Below are positions 10,095-18,600 of a DNA stretch of 53,381 nt, piece after piece (positions within the stretch are counted from its first letter, which is position 1; every line of letters begins with the position of its first letter). This stretch comes from an uncultured Parabacteroides sp. (GTDB lineage: Bacteria > Bacteroidota > Bacteroidia > Bacteroidales > Tannerellaceae). The stretch covers positions 1 through 53,381 of the forward strand of contig NZ_CANTZW010000029.1 in the NCBI RefSeq assembly GCF_947855115.1, given 5' to 3'. The notes under the pieces are model-generated. The model searched no databases. It worked only from the letters and a program-made list of their open reading frames with translations, and was not told where the DNA came from. A program made the position numbers and the translations under genes.

Positions 10095-12671
10095 ATGAGA
10101 TTGAGATTTATTTTCCTAGGACTATTTTTAGCAATAACCGCGGCTGTCTCCGCGCAACCGAGAGCTGCCGCCTACGCATATGATTTAGCTTATTTCCTGC
10201 CAAAAGGAAGCTATATGTATAATCCCGATATCCCGACACCTGAGAAGGTGCTCGGGTTCCAACTGGGAGAACAACATGCCGATTGGGGACAGGTGGTTGA
10301 ATATATGAAAACCTTGGCCGCCGTGTCGGATCGTGTTACGGTGCGAGAGACCGGGCGTACGTATCAACATCGTCCTTTTATCGAGGTGACGATCACTTCC
10401 TCCGAGAACCAGGCGAGGATAGACCAGATCAAGGAGGAGCACTTGGCTTTGACAGATGCGGCTCGTTCCGCTTCCTTGGATGTAGGCAAGATGCCGGTTG
10501 TCGTAAGCTTGGTATATTCTATCCACGGGAATGAGCCGTCGGGCGTGAACTCTTCTTTGGCGGTCGCTTATTTCTTGGCGGCGGCAAAAGGAGGCGATAT
10601 CGACGATTTGCTGGATAATACGGTGGTATTGCTTACCCCCGGAGCCAATCCGGATGGTATCAACCGTTTTGCCTCTTGGGTGAACACCTCTCGGAGCCAG
10701 ACAGATGTAAGCGATTTGAATTCGCGGGAGTTCTTGGAGCCTTGGCCTTCCAGCCGCACGAATCATTATTGGGCGGATTGCAACCGGGATTGGTTGATGC
10801 TACAGCATCCGGAAGGAAGGAATGGCGTAGATAATTATATGGGTTGGTTGCCTAATGTCTTGGCCGATTTGCATGAGCAAGGTTCGGCACGTCCTTATTA
10901 TTTCAGTCCGGGACATCCGAAACGAATCCATGATTTGGTGACGGACGAGAATCAGGCGTTTGCCTCCAAGGTCTCGGCGGTGGTAGCGGAAGAGCTGGAT
11001 AAGATCGGTACGCTTTACTATTCGAAAGAGGGATATGATGATTATTACATGGGTAAAGGTGCCGCTTACGGTGATATTCACGGTTCTATTTGCCTGTTGT
11101 ATGAGCAAGGTACTTCCCGGGGGCATCTGAGAGAGACCAGGAATGGAATCCGGTCTTTCGCCTGGACGATCCGTAACCAGGCATATGGATCTTACGGGAC
11201 GATTTTCTCCGCTTACCGGATGCGTCAGGATCTATTGGGCTATCAACGAGACTTTTTCAAGAATGTTAAGGATGAGGTAGCGAAACAGCCCGTGAAAGGG
11301 TATGTCTTCGATGCGAGAGGTTCCCGGGCGGTCGCCTATCATTTTTTGGAGAATATGAGACATCATCAGATTGATGTGTACCGCTTGGCTAAAGATGTTA
11401 CTTTGGCGGGTGAGGCTTTTAAGTCTGAAGACGCTTATGTTATCCCCGTAGACCAGAAGTTTAATGCGATGATCCGGACCGTGATGGAGAATGTACACGA
11501 GTACACGGATAGCGTCTTTTATGATATTTCCACATGGACATTCCCTCATGCGTTCAATCTGCGTTATGCGCCTGTTAAGAGTACGGCCGGTTTGGTAGGC
11601 GAGTTGGTCTCTACGAATGAGTTTACTCCAGGTAAGGTTATCGGGGGGAAGAGCGACTACGGGTATGTCTTCTCCAGCGTTGAGTTTTATGCGCCGAAAG
11701 TGATGTACGAGTTGATGCGTAAGGGGATTTACATACACGCCAGTAACCGTCCGTTCCATTTCCGTTCGGGAGATATTGATAAAGAGATGGGATACGGAAC
11801 GATCCTTGTCTCGGCACAGAACCAGTCCGTATCATCGGATGAGTTGTATACGCTGATCTCCCGGTTGGCCGAGGAATCTGGCGTGGAGGTTTATGCGGCG
11901 AAAACGGGGCTGATGGAAGACGTGGATCTCGGAAGTCCTGTCTTCCAGACGTTGCGGTTGCCGGAGGTTGCCATTTTGGTCGGGCGTACGATGGGTATAC
12001 CGGATTCGGGTGAGGCTTGGTTCTTGTTGGATCGGCGGTTCCAGATGCGTCCTACCTTGATCGAGGCTACAGCCACGTTGACCCCCGAGAAACTTCAGCG
12101 TTACAATGTGATCATATTGGCGAACGGAGTCCCGAACCTCACGAAACGTTCAGAGGATGCTTTGCGGGCTTGGGTAGCTGCCGGTGGAACGTTGATCGCA
12201 TCTGGCAAGGCTTATACTTGGGTGAATAAATCGGGTATCTTCCCGATAGAGGTGAAGGATGCCTCCTTTAAAGAGGATTCTTCCGCTTACAGGGCTTTCG
12301 CCGAGAAAAAAGAGGCAGATGCGGGCAATGATATGGATGGCGTTATCTTGAACTGCCACTTGGATATCACGCATCCGTTGGCATGGGGGCTTGATCAGTC
12401 GGAGATCGCCGTGATGAAGAAGAATAATATTATCTTCAAGAAGAACGACAATCCCTATGTCTCTCCTTTATATTATACGGACAAGCCTCGTCTATCTGGT
12501 TTCTTGTCCGCTAAGAACGAGGATTTGTTGAAGAACTCGCCTGCGGTGTTCGCCAAGAAATATAAGAGTGGCTCTGTCGTTGTCTTCGCGGACGACATGA
12601 ACTTCCGTTCTTATTATTTTGGAACCAGTAAGTTGTTCATGAACGCGATCTTCTTCGGAAAGTGTTTCTGA
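10095..12671 (+). CDS. Exported M14-family zinc carboxypeptidase
   Basis: This 858-aa exported metallopeptidase of the M14 (carboxypeptidase A/T-like) superfamily should cleave residues from peptide ends. It starts with a signal peptide (residues 1-20, ending AVSA-QP). The peptidase domain occupies about 55-390. Zinc-binding HGNE (H144, E147) lies in SIHGNEPSG, and the third ligand is H260 in ADLHEQGS. TPGANPDGINR (about 181-191) and DCNRDW (228-233) carry the substrate-binding residues. The general base is probably E337 in CLLYEQGTS. The C-terminal half (about 400-858) is a large extra region with no feature I can name. Encoded 8 bp after SusD, it probably feeds peptides to the SusCD pair. 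Cleavage preference cannot be read from sequence. Confidence 0.88.
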   Translation: MRLRFIFLGLFLAITAAVSAQPRAAAYAYDLAYFLPKGSYMYNPDIPTPEKVLGFQLGEQHADWGQVVEYMKTLAAVSDRVTVRETGRTYQHRPFIEVTITSSENQARIDQIKEEHLALTDAARSASLDVGKMPVVVSLVYSIHGNEPSGVNSSLAVAYFLAAAKGGDIDDLLDNTVVLLTPGANPDGINRFASWVNTSRSQTDVSDLNSREFLEPWPSSRTNHYWADCNRDWLMLQHPEGRNGVDNYMGWLPNVLADLHEQGSARPYYFSPGHPKRIHDLVTDENQAFASKVSAVVAEELDKIGTLYYSKEGYDDYYMGKGAAYGDIHGSICLLYEQGTSRGHLRETRNGIRSFAWTIRNQAYGSYGTIFSAYRMRQDLLGYQRDFFKNVKDEVAKQPVKGYVFDARGSRAVAYHFLENMRHHQIDVYRLAKDVTLAGEAFKSEDAYVIPVDQKFNAMIRTVMENVHEYTDSVFYDISTWTFPHAFNLRYAPVKSTAGLVGELVSTNEFTPGKVIGGKSDYGYVFSSVEFYAPKVMYELMRKGIYIHASNRPFHFRSGDIDKEMGYGTILVSAQNQSVSSDELYTLISRLAEESGVEVYAAKTGLMEDVDLGSPVFQTLRLPEVAILVGRTMGIPDSGEAWFLLDRRFQMRPTLIEATATLTPEKLQRYNVIILANGVPNLTKRSEDALRAWVAAGGTLIASGKAYTWVNKSGIFPIEVKDASFKEDSSAYRAFAEKKEADAGNDMDGVILNCHLDITHPLAWGLDQSEIAVMKKNNIIFKKNDNPYVSPLYYTDKPRLSGFLSAKNEDLLKNSPAVFAKKYKSGSVVVFADDMNFRSYYFGTSKLFMNAIFFGKCF

Positions 12672-12752
12672 TAAACCGGGCAATATATCCAGGGAAAGAG
12701 AAGAGCCGGCCATTCCGTACGCGGGGGCCGGCCCGCTATAAATTGTAATGAA

Positions 12753-12778
12753 AAGCAAGCGAAAGGCTTGCTTTTTTT
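12753..12778 (+). terminator. Intrinsic terminator after the M14 peptidase
   Basis: A perfect stem AAGCAAGC / GCTTGCTT with a GAAAG loop is followed by a T run. Just upstream (about 12702-12735) is a second GC-rich inverted repeat, GCCGGCC / GGCCGGC, without a T run, which may stabilise the mRNA end. Together they close the SusC-SusD-M14 operon. Confidence 0.8.
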
Positions 12779-12810
12779 AGTTTATAGGCCGAACTATATA
12801 TAAATTAGCG

Positions 12811-12818
12811 TATATTTG
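12811..12818 (+). promoter_or_regulatory. Promoter -7 element for ilvE
   Basis: TATATTTG matches the Bacteroidota TAnnTTTG -7 consensus exactly. Transcription would start near 12825, giving a leader of about 105 nt that includes the hairpin at 12834-12866. No clear -33 TTTG is visible. Confidence 0.6.
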
Positions 12819-12833
12819 CGGTACACAAGATCT

Positions 12834-12866
12834 CCCGTAGCGGCAGCTATGGGCGTTTTTGCTTTT
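12834..12866 (+). promoter_or_regulatory. Terminator-like hairpin in the ilvE leader (possible attenuator)
   Basis: CCCGTAGC (12834-12841) pairs over 8 bp, with one G-U pair, to GCTATGGG (12846-12853) around a GGCA tetraloop. CGTTTTTGCTTTT follows directly. This is the form of an intrinsic terminator, yet it lies between the ilvE promoter element and the ilvE ATG (12929). It could be an attenuator of ilvE or the end of a very short RNA. No leader peptide fits between promoter and hairpin. Confidence 0.5.
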
Positions 12867-12928
12867 GAGCGACATTATTAACAGTGTAATTTGTTAATTT
12901 TAAACTAATTACAGCAAATTGTATAGAT

Positions 12929-13951
12929 ATGGAAAATTTAAATTGGTCTGAGCTGGGATTTGGTTATATCAAGACAGACTACAATGTAAGATGCTACTAT
13001 CGTGACGGTAAGTGGGGTGAGTTGGAAGTTTCCTCATCCGAGATTATCAATATCCACATGGCCTCTACTTGCTTGCATTACGGACAAGAGTCTTTCGAGG
13101 GCTTGAAGGCCTTCTGCGGAAAAGACGGTAAGGTTCGTGTATTCCGTATGGACGAGAACGCTAAGCGTATGCAATCTTCCAGCCGGGGCATCAAGATGGC
13201 CGAGTTGCCGGTGGAGATGTTCGAGGAAGCTGTTCGTAAAGTCGTGAAATTGAACGAGCGTTTCGTTCCTCCTTATGAGAGTGGCGCCGCCTTATATATC
13301 CGTCCGTTGATGATCGGCTTGGGTGCTCAGGTAGGAGTGAAGCCGGCTCCCGAGTATATGTTTATGGTATTTGTCACTCCGGTAGGCCCGTATTTCAAGG
13401 GCGGGTTCCAGCCCTCGAAGGTTTGTATACTTCGCGAGTACGACCGTGCGGCTCCTAACGGCACAGGCACGATCAAGGTTGGTGGCAACTATGCGGCCAG
13501 TCTGGTGGCTGGCGAGATCGCCCATTCCAAGGGATACGCCGCCGTATTGTATCTGGATCCGAAAGAGAAGAAATACCTGGACGAGTGCGGTCCGGCGAAC
13601 TTCTTCGGTATCCGCGGCAATAGCTATATCACCCCGCAATCCCACTCGATCTTGCCTTCTATCACGAACAAGAGCTTGCAGCAATTGGCCGAGGATATGG
13701 GATTGACGGTAGAACGCCGCCCGGTTCCGTTCGAGGAGATCGCCACGTTTGATGAGGCTGCCGAGTGCGGTACCGCCGCCGTTATCGCCCCGATCTCGCA
13801 GATCGATGATTTAGACGAGAACAAGTCTTTCGTTATCGCGAAAGACGGCAAGCCAGGCCCTATCTGCGAGAAACTGTATCATAAGCTGCGTGCCATCCAA
13901 TATGGTGACGAGCCGGATACTTACGGATGGATCTCGATAATTGAAAATTGA
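12929..13951 (+). CDS. ilvE: Branched-chain amino acid aminotransferase
   Basis: This 340-aa PLP enzyme (fold type IV, BCAT family) interconverts Leu, Ile and Val with their 2-oxo acids, using glutamate/2-oxoglutarate. The PLP-binding Lys is probably K183 in GTIKVGGNYAASLVAG, equivalent to the KxGGNY motif of eukaryote-like BCATs. Other family marks are HYGQESFEGLKAF (about 50-62), ALYIRPLMIGLG (121-132) and the C-terminal ECGTAAVIAPI phosphate-binding loop. Length is normal for a cytosolic BCAT. Oddly, its last codons (I-I-E-N-stop) are made of the AATTGAAAATT repeat starting at 13939, so the repeat supplies the stop codon. It stands alone, with its own leader hairpin and no ilv/leu neighbours. 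Confidence 0.93.
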   Translation: MENLNWSELGFGYIKTDYNVRCYYRDGKWGELEVSSSEIINIHMASTCLHYGQESFEGLKAFCGKDGKVRVFRMDENAKRMQSSSRGIKMAELPVEMFEEAVRKVVKLNERFVPPYESGAALYIRPLMIGLGAQVGVKPAPEYMFMVFVTPVGPYFKGGFQPSKVCILREYDRAAPNGTGTIKVGGNYAASLVAGEIAHSKGYAAVLYLDPKEKKYLDECGPANFFGIRGNSYITPQSHSILPSITNKSLQQLAEDMGLTVERRPVPFEEIATFDEAAECGTAAVIAPISQIDDLDENKSFVIAKDGKPGPICEKLYHKLRAIQYGDEPDTYGWISIIEN

Positions 13952-13970
13952 GAATTGAAAATTGAAAATT
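13939..13970 (+). repeat. Left arm of a 32-bp inverted repeat (AATTGAAAATT type)
   Basis: This 32-bp stretch is built from overlapping AATTGAAAATT units and is the reverse complement of 14436-14467 at 30 of 32 positions. It overlaps the ilvE stop codon. The two arms bracket a broken four-helix-bundle gene, giving a 529-bp unit. I see no target-site duplication outside the arms. Confidence 0.8.
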
Positions 13971-14003
13971 AGATAGGCGGTCTTCCGTTATAAACTGAAA
14001 ACT

Positions 14004-14350
14004 ATGAAAGAGAATGTCGTGATGAGCAAAGCTATGGCTTTTGCTATTCGGATCGTGAATTTGCGTAAGGCCTTGTTCGGAAGAAAGGAGTTTTTCTTTC
14101 TAGGCAACTGCTAAGGAGTGGGACGGCTGTTGGCGCTTTATTGAAAGAAAGCGAACATGCTCAATTCCGTGCTGATTTTGTAAGTAAAATGAGTATCGCG
14201 TTAAAGGAAACGAATGAATCGGCATACTGGCTAGAGTTGCTATACAGAACAAATTATCTCGATCGGAAAGAATTCAAGTCTATAACGGAAGACCGCGAAG
14301 AAATATTGAAATTACTGGCAAGCATTGTAAAAACAACACGAGCCTCATGA
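14004..14350 (+). pseudogene. Frameshifted four-helix-bundle (23S rRNA intervening-sequence protein-like) gene
   Basis: From ATG 14004 the reading frame encodes MKENVVMSKAMAFAIRIVNL and then RKALFGRKEFFF before running into a stop near 14114. The adjacent frame then encodes the family's remainder: FLSRQLLRSGTAVGALLKES, then EHAQFRADFVSKMSIALKET, then NESAYWLELLYRTNYL, ending at 14350. A single missing base in the pyrimidine tract near 14089-14100 (GAGTTTTTCTTTCT) would restore a continuous protein of about 115 aa of the four-helix-bundle / S23-IVP family (TIGR02436-like). Codons on both sides of the break still look protein-coding, so the frameshift is recent or a sequencing error. The gene lies inside the 13939-14467 inverted repeat. 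Members of this family have no firmly known function. Confidence 0.8.
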
Positions 14351-14399
14351 TTTGTTAGTTCAAACTTTGCTTTTCAACTAAAAAATTGCAATCTCCGCA

Positions 14400-14428
14400 T
14401 TGCAAATAAGAAAAGATGTTTATCTTTG
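14400..14428 (+). promoter_or_regulatory. Promoter of the AAA/DUF4143-type ATPase gene
   Basis: TTG at 14400-14402 lies 18 bp before TATCTTTG (14421-14428), a full Bacteroidota promoter match. The element lies inside the inverted-repeat unit, upstream of its right arm, so transcription of the next gene would begin within the unit and read through the arm. Confidence 0.6.
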
Positions 14429-14435
14429 TGCCGGT

Positions 14436-14467
14436 AATTTTCAATTTTCAATTTTTAATTTTCAATT
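14436..14467 (-). repeat. Right arm of the 32-bp inverted repeat
   Basis: Reverse complement of 13939-13970 with two mismatches. It lies in the 5' untranslated region of the following ATPase gene, 5 bp before its GTG start, and could fold with the left arm only in a transcript covering the whole unit. Confidence 0.8.
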
Positions 14468-14472
14468 ACCAA

Positions 14473-15651
14473 GTGGAGGCATTCTTTAAGACACATAAAT
14501 ATCTGGTAGAGCATCTGTATTCTCCGGTACGAAGGGGATTGATGGATGAGATCAACTGGGAGGATCGGTTGATCGGTGTTAAAGGTTCGCGAGGAGTCGG
14601 GAAGACCACTTTCTTATTAGACTATGCCCGTGAGCGTTTTGGGGCCGATAATAAGGAATGCTTATACATTAATTTAAATCATTTTTATTTTACGGAACGC
14701 ACGCTCGTTGATTTCGCCGCCGAGTTCCGGGCCAAAGGCGGGAAGGTGCTGTTGATAGACCAAGTGTTTAAATATTCCGATTGGTCGAGAGAGTTGCGGT
14801 ACTGCTATGATAATTTCGAGGACTTGAAGATCGTCTTCTCCGGATCGTCGGTGATGCGTCTGAAAGAAGAGAATCCGGACTTGTCCGGCAAGGTGGTATC
14901 GTATAATCTCAGGGGGTTCTCGTTCCGTGAGTTCTTGAACTTGATGTCGGGGAACCAGTTTCCCGCCTACACGTTCGAAGAGGTATTAGAGAATCATCAG
15001 GAAATCGCCAAACGAATCTGCTCGGTCGTAAGGCCCATGGCTTATTTCCAGGATTATCTCCATCATGGTTTCTATCCGTTCTTCCTGGAGAAGCGTAACT
15101 TCTCCGAGAATCTGCTGAAGACCATGAACATGATGCTAGAGGTAGATGTGTTATACATAAAGCAAATCGAGCAAAGCTACCTGCCAAAGCTACGCAAACT
15201 ACTCTATTTGTTGGCTACGAGCGCCCCTTGTACCCCCAACGTGAGTCAGTTGAGCAAGGATATCGAGACATCCCGGGCCACGGTGATGAACTATATCAAG
15301 TATTTGACAGATGCCCGTTTGATGAGCATGCTATATCCGGTGGGCGAATCCTTCCCGAAGAAACCCTCTAAGGTATATATGTACAACTCGAACCTGATGT
15401 ACCCCATCCGTCCGATGGAGGTAAATACGCAAGCGGTGCGCGAATCGTTCTTTTATAACCAACTGTTGAAAGACAATAAGCTGAATGAAGGAATCAAGAA
15501 CGCCCACTTTCTGGTGAATACGATGTATAATTTCCGGATCGAGGAAAATATGAAAGTGAGGAACAATCCGGATATGTATTACGCTGTCGATAAGACCGAG
15601 ATCGGGGAGGGGAACATGGTCCCGCTCTGGTTGTTCGGTTTTCTATATTGA
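14473..15651 (+). CDS. AAA-family ATPase with DUF4143-like C-terminus
   Basis: This 392-aa protein has a P-loop ATPase domain (AAA_14-like) at about residues 1-160 and a winged-helix/DUF4143-like C-terminal part. Walker A is GSRGVGKTT (about 34-42). The Walker B strand reads VLLIDQV, so the usual catalytic Glu after Asp is Gln. A sensor-like IVFSGSS follows. TVMNYIKYL near the middle resembles a helix-turn-helix. I chose GTG 14473, because the first ATG (14416) overlaps the promoter -7 element and would translate the inverted repeat, while family members begin near EAFFKTHKYL. Function is unknown; such ATPases are common in Bacteroidales, often in many copies. Unusual: the right repeat arm forms its leader. 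Confidence 0.82.
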   Translation: MEAFFKTHKYLVEHLYSPVRRGLMDEINWEDRLIGVKGSRGVGKTTFLLDYARERFGADNKECLYINLNHFYFTERTLVDFAAEFRAKGGKVLLIDQVFKYSDWSRELRYCYDNFEDLKIVFSGSSVMRLKEENPDLSGKVVSYNLRGFSFREFLNLMSGNQFPAYTFEEVLENHQEIAKRICSVVRPMAYFQDYLHHGFYPFFLEKRNFSENLLKTMNMMLEVDVLYIKQIEQSYLPKLRKLLYLLATSAPCTPNVSQLSKDIETSRATVMNYIKYLTDARLMSMLYPVGESFPKKPSKVYMYNSNLMYPIRPMEVNTQAVRESFFYNQLLKDNKLNEGIKNAHFLVNTMYNFRIEENMKVRNNPDMYYAVDKTEIGEGNMVPLWLFGFLY

Positions 15652-15688
15652 GTGAAGATTTTTTTAATACTAATAGTTTTATAGGTCT

Positions 15689-18600
15689 ATGACAAAACAG
15701 AAGAAATTTTTAACCTGTGATGGTAATCAGGCCGCTGCTCATATCTCGTATATGTTCAGTGAGGTAGCCGCTATTTACCCCATCACTCCGTCGTCTACAA
15801 TGGCAGAATATGTAGATGAGTGGGCTGCAGCCGGACGTAAGAATATTTTCGGCGAGACTGTAATGGTACAGGAAATGCAATCAGAGGGTGGTGCCGCAGG
15901 TGCTGTTCACGGTTCATTGCAAGCTGGTGCCTTGACAACAACCTACACTGCTTCTCAAGGTTTGTTGCTTATGATCCCCAACATGTACAAGATCGCCGGA
16001 GAATTGCTTCCTTGCGTTTTCCACGTATCCGCTCGTACATTGGCTTCTCACGCGTTGTGTATCTTCGGTGACCATCAAGACGTGATGTCTGCCCGTCAGA
16101 CAGGCTTCGCTATGTTGGCCGAGGGTTCCGTACAGGAGGTTATGGATTTGGCCGGTGTAGCTCACCTGTCTACGATCAAGTCTCGTGTACCGTTCGTGAA
16201 CTTCTTCGATGGTTTCCGTACTTCTCACGAGATCCAGAAGATCGAGGCTTTGGAGAATGAGGACTTGGCTCCGCTTATCGACCAGAAAGCTTTGGCAGAG
16301 TTCCGTGCCCGTGCCTTGAACCCGGAGAGACCGGTCGCTCGCGGTATGGCCGAGAACCCGGATCATTTCTTCCAGCACAGAGAATCTTCCAACACCTACT
16401 ACGAGGCTGTTCCCGCTATCGTAGAAGAATATATGAACGAGATTTCCAAGATCACGGGCCGTAAGTACGGTTTGTTCGATTATTACGGAGCTGAGGACGC
16501 TGAGCGTGTGATCATCGCCATGGGTTCTGTTACGGAAGCCGCTCGCGAGGCTATCGACCACTTGATCGCTAAGGGCGAGAAGGTAGGTTTGGTATCCGTT
16601 CACTTGTATCGTCCGTTCTCCGCTAAGCATTTCTTGGCTGCCGTGCCTAAGACCGCTAAGCGTATCGCCGTATTGGATCGTACGAAAGAGCCGGGTGCTA
16701 ACGGTGAGCCGTTGTATCTGGACGTAAAAGACTGCTTCTATGGTCAGGAGGATGCTCCGGTGATCGTAGGTGGCCGTTATGGTCTGGGTTCTAAGGATAC
16801 GACTCCGGCTCAGATCCTGTCCGTATTCGAGAACTTGGCGTTGCCGATGCCGAAGAACCAGTTCACGATCGGTATCGTGGATGACGTTACTTTCACTTCT
16901 CTGCCTCAGAAGGAAGAGATCGCCTTGGGCGGTGAGGGTATGTTCGAGGCTAAGTTCTACGGTTTGGGTGCCGACGGTACGGTAGGCGCTAACAAGAACT
17001 CGGTGAAGATTATCGGTGATAACACGGATAAATACTGCCAGGCTTATTTCTCTTACGACTCTAAGAAATCCGGTGGTTTCACTTGTTCTCACTTGCGTTT
17101 CGGCGATCATCCGATCCGTTCTACTTATTTGGTGAATACCCCGAACTTCGTGGCTTGCCACGTTCAGGCTTATTTGCGCATGTACGACGTGACTCGCGGT
17201 TTGCGTGAGAACGGTACTTTCTTGTTGAATACCGTTTGGGGCGCCGAGGAGTTGGCTAAGCACCTTCCTAACCGTGTGAAACGTTATTTCGCCCAGAAGA
17301 ATATCACTGTATATTATATCAACGCTACACAGATCGCTTTGGAGATCGGTTTGGGTAACCGTACCAATACGATCCTTCAGTCTGCTTTCTTCCGTATCAC
17401 GGGCGTTATCCCTGTAGACTTGGCTATCGAGCAGATGAAGAAATTCATCGTTAAGTCTTATGGCAAGAAGGGCGAGGACGTAGTGAACAAGAACTATGCG
17501 GCTGTAGACCGTGGTGGCGAGTACAACCAATTGACGGTTGATCCCGCTTGGGCTAATCTTCCGGATGATGAGGCTGTCGTAAACAACGATCCTGCTTTCA
17601 TCAACGAGGTAGTTCGTCCGATCAACGCTCAGGATGGCGACTTATTGAAGGTTTCCGCATTCAAGGGCATCGAGGATGGTACTTGGGCGCAAGGAACCGC
17701 TAAATACGAGAAACGTGGCGTGGCCGCTTTCGTTCCGGTTTGGAATGAGGCGAACTGTATCCAATGTAACCAATGTGCTTACGTTTGTCCTCACGCTTCT
17801 ATCCGTCCGTTCGTATTGAACGACGAGGAGCAGAAGGGCGCTAACTTCGCTATGTTAGACGTGAAGGCTCCGGCCGCTATGAAGGGTATGAAGTTCCGTA
17901 TGCAGGTAGACGTTCTCGACTGTCTGGGTTGCGGCAACTGCGCCGATGTTTGTCCGGGATTCAAGGGTAACAAGGCATTGGCTATGGTTCCGCTGGAAGG
18001 TCAGTTGGCTGAGGCTGATAACTGGAACTACTGCGTAGCTAATGTTTCTTCTAAGCAGAGCTTGATAGACATCAAGTCCAACGTGAAGAACTCACAATAC
18101 GCTACTCCGTTGTTTGAGTTCTCCGGCGCTTGCTCCGGTTGTGGTGAGACTCCGTACGTGAAGTTGATCTCCCAACTGTTCGGCGACCGTGAGATGGTAG
18201 CCAACGCTACCGGATGTTCTTCTATCTACTCCGGTTCCGTTCCTTCCACTCCTTACACTACGAACGAGAAGGGGCAGGGTCCGGCTTGGGCAAACTCTTT
18301 GTTCGAGGATTTCTGCGAGTTCGGTTTAGGTATGGAGTTGGCGAACGAGAAGATGCGTGCCCGTCTGGAAGGTCTGTTGCAACAGATCACCGAGGGTGAG
18401 CATGCTCCTGCCGAGGCGAAAGAAGTAGCCGCTGCTTGGATCGCTAATAAGAACGACGCTGAGAAGACGAAGGAATTGGCTCCGCAGATAATGGCATTCG
18501 TTGAGCAAGGCATCAAGGAAGGTTGTCCGGTTTGCGCCCAGATCAAGGAATTGTCTCACTTCTTGGTGAAACGTTCTCAATGGATTATCGGTGGCGACGG

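Noticed and set aside
15914..17530. 538-codon minus-strand open frame inside PFOR
   Set aside because: Antisense shadow of a highly codon-biased gene; no motif, no start context, low complexity in Val/Leu/Arg/Ser.
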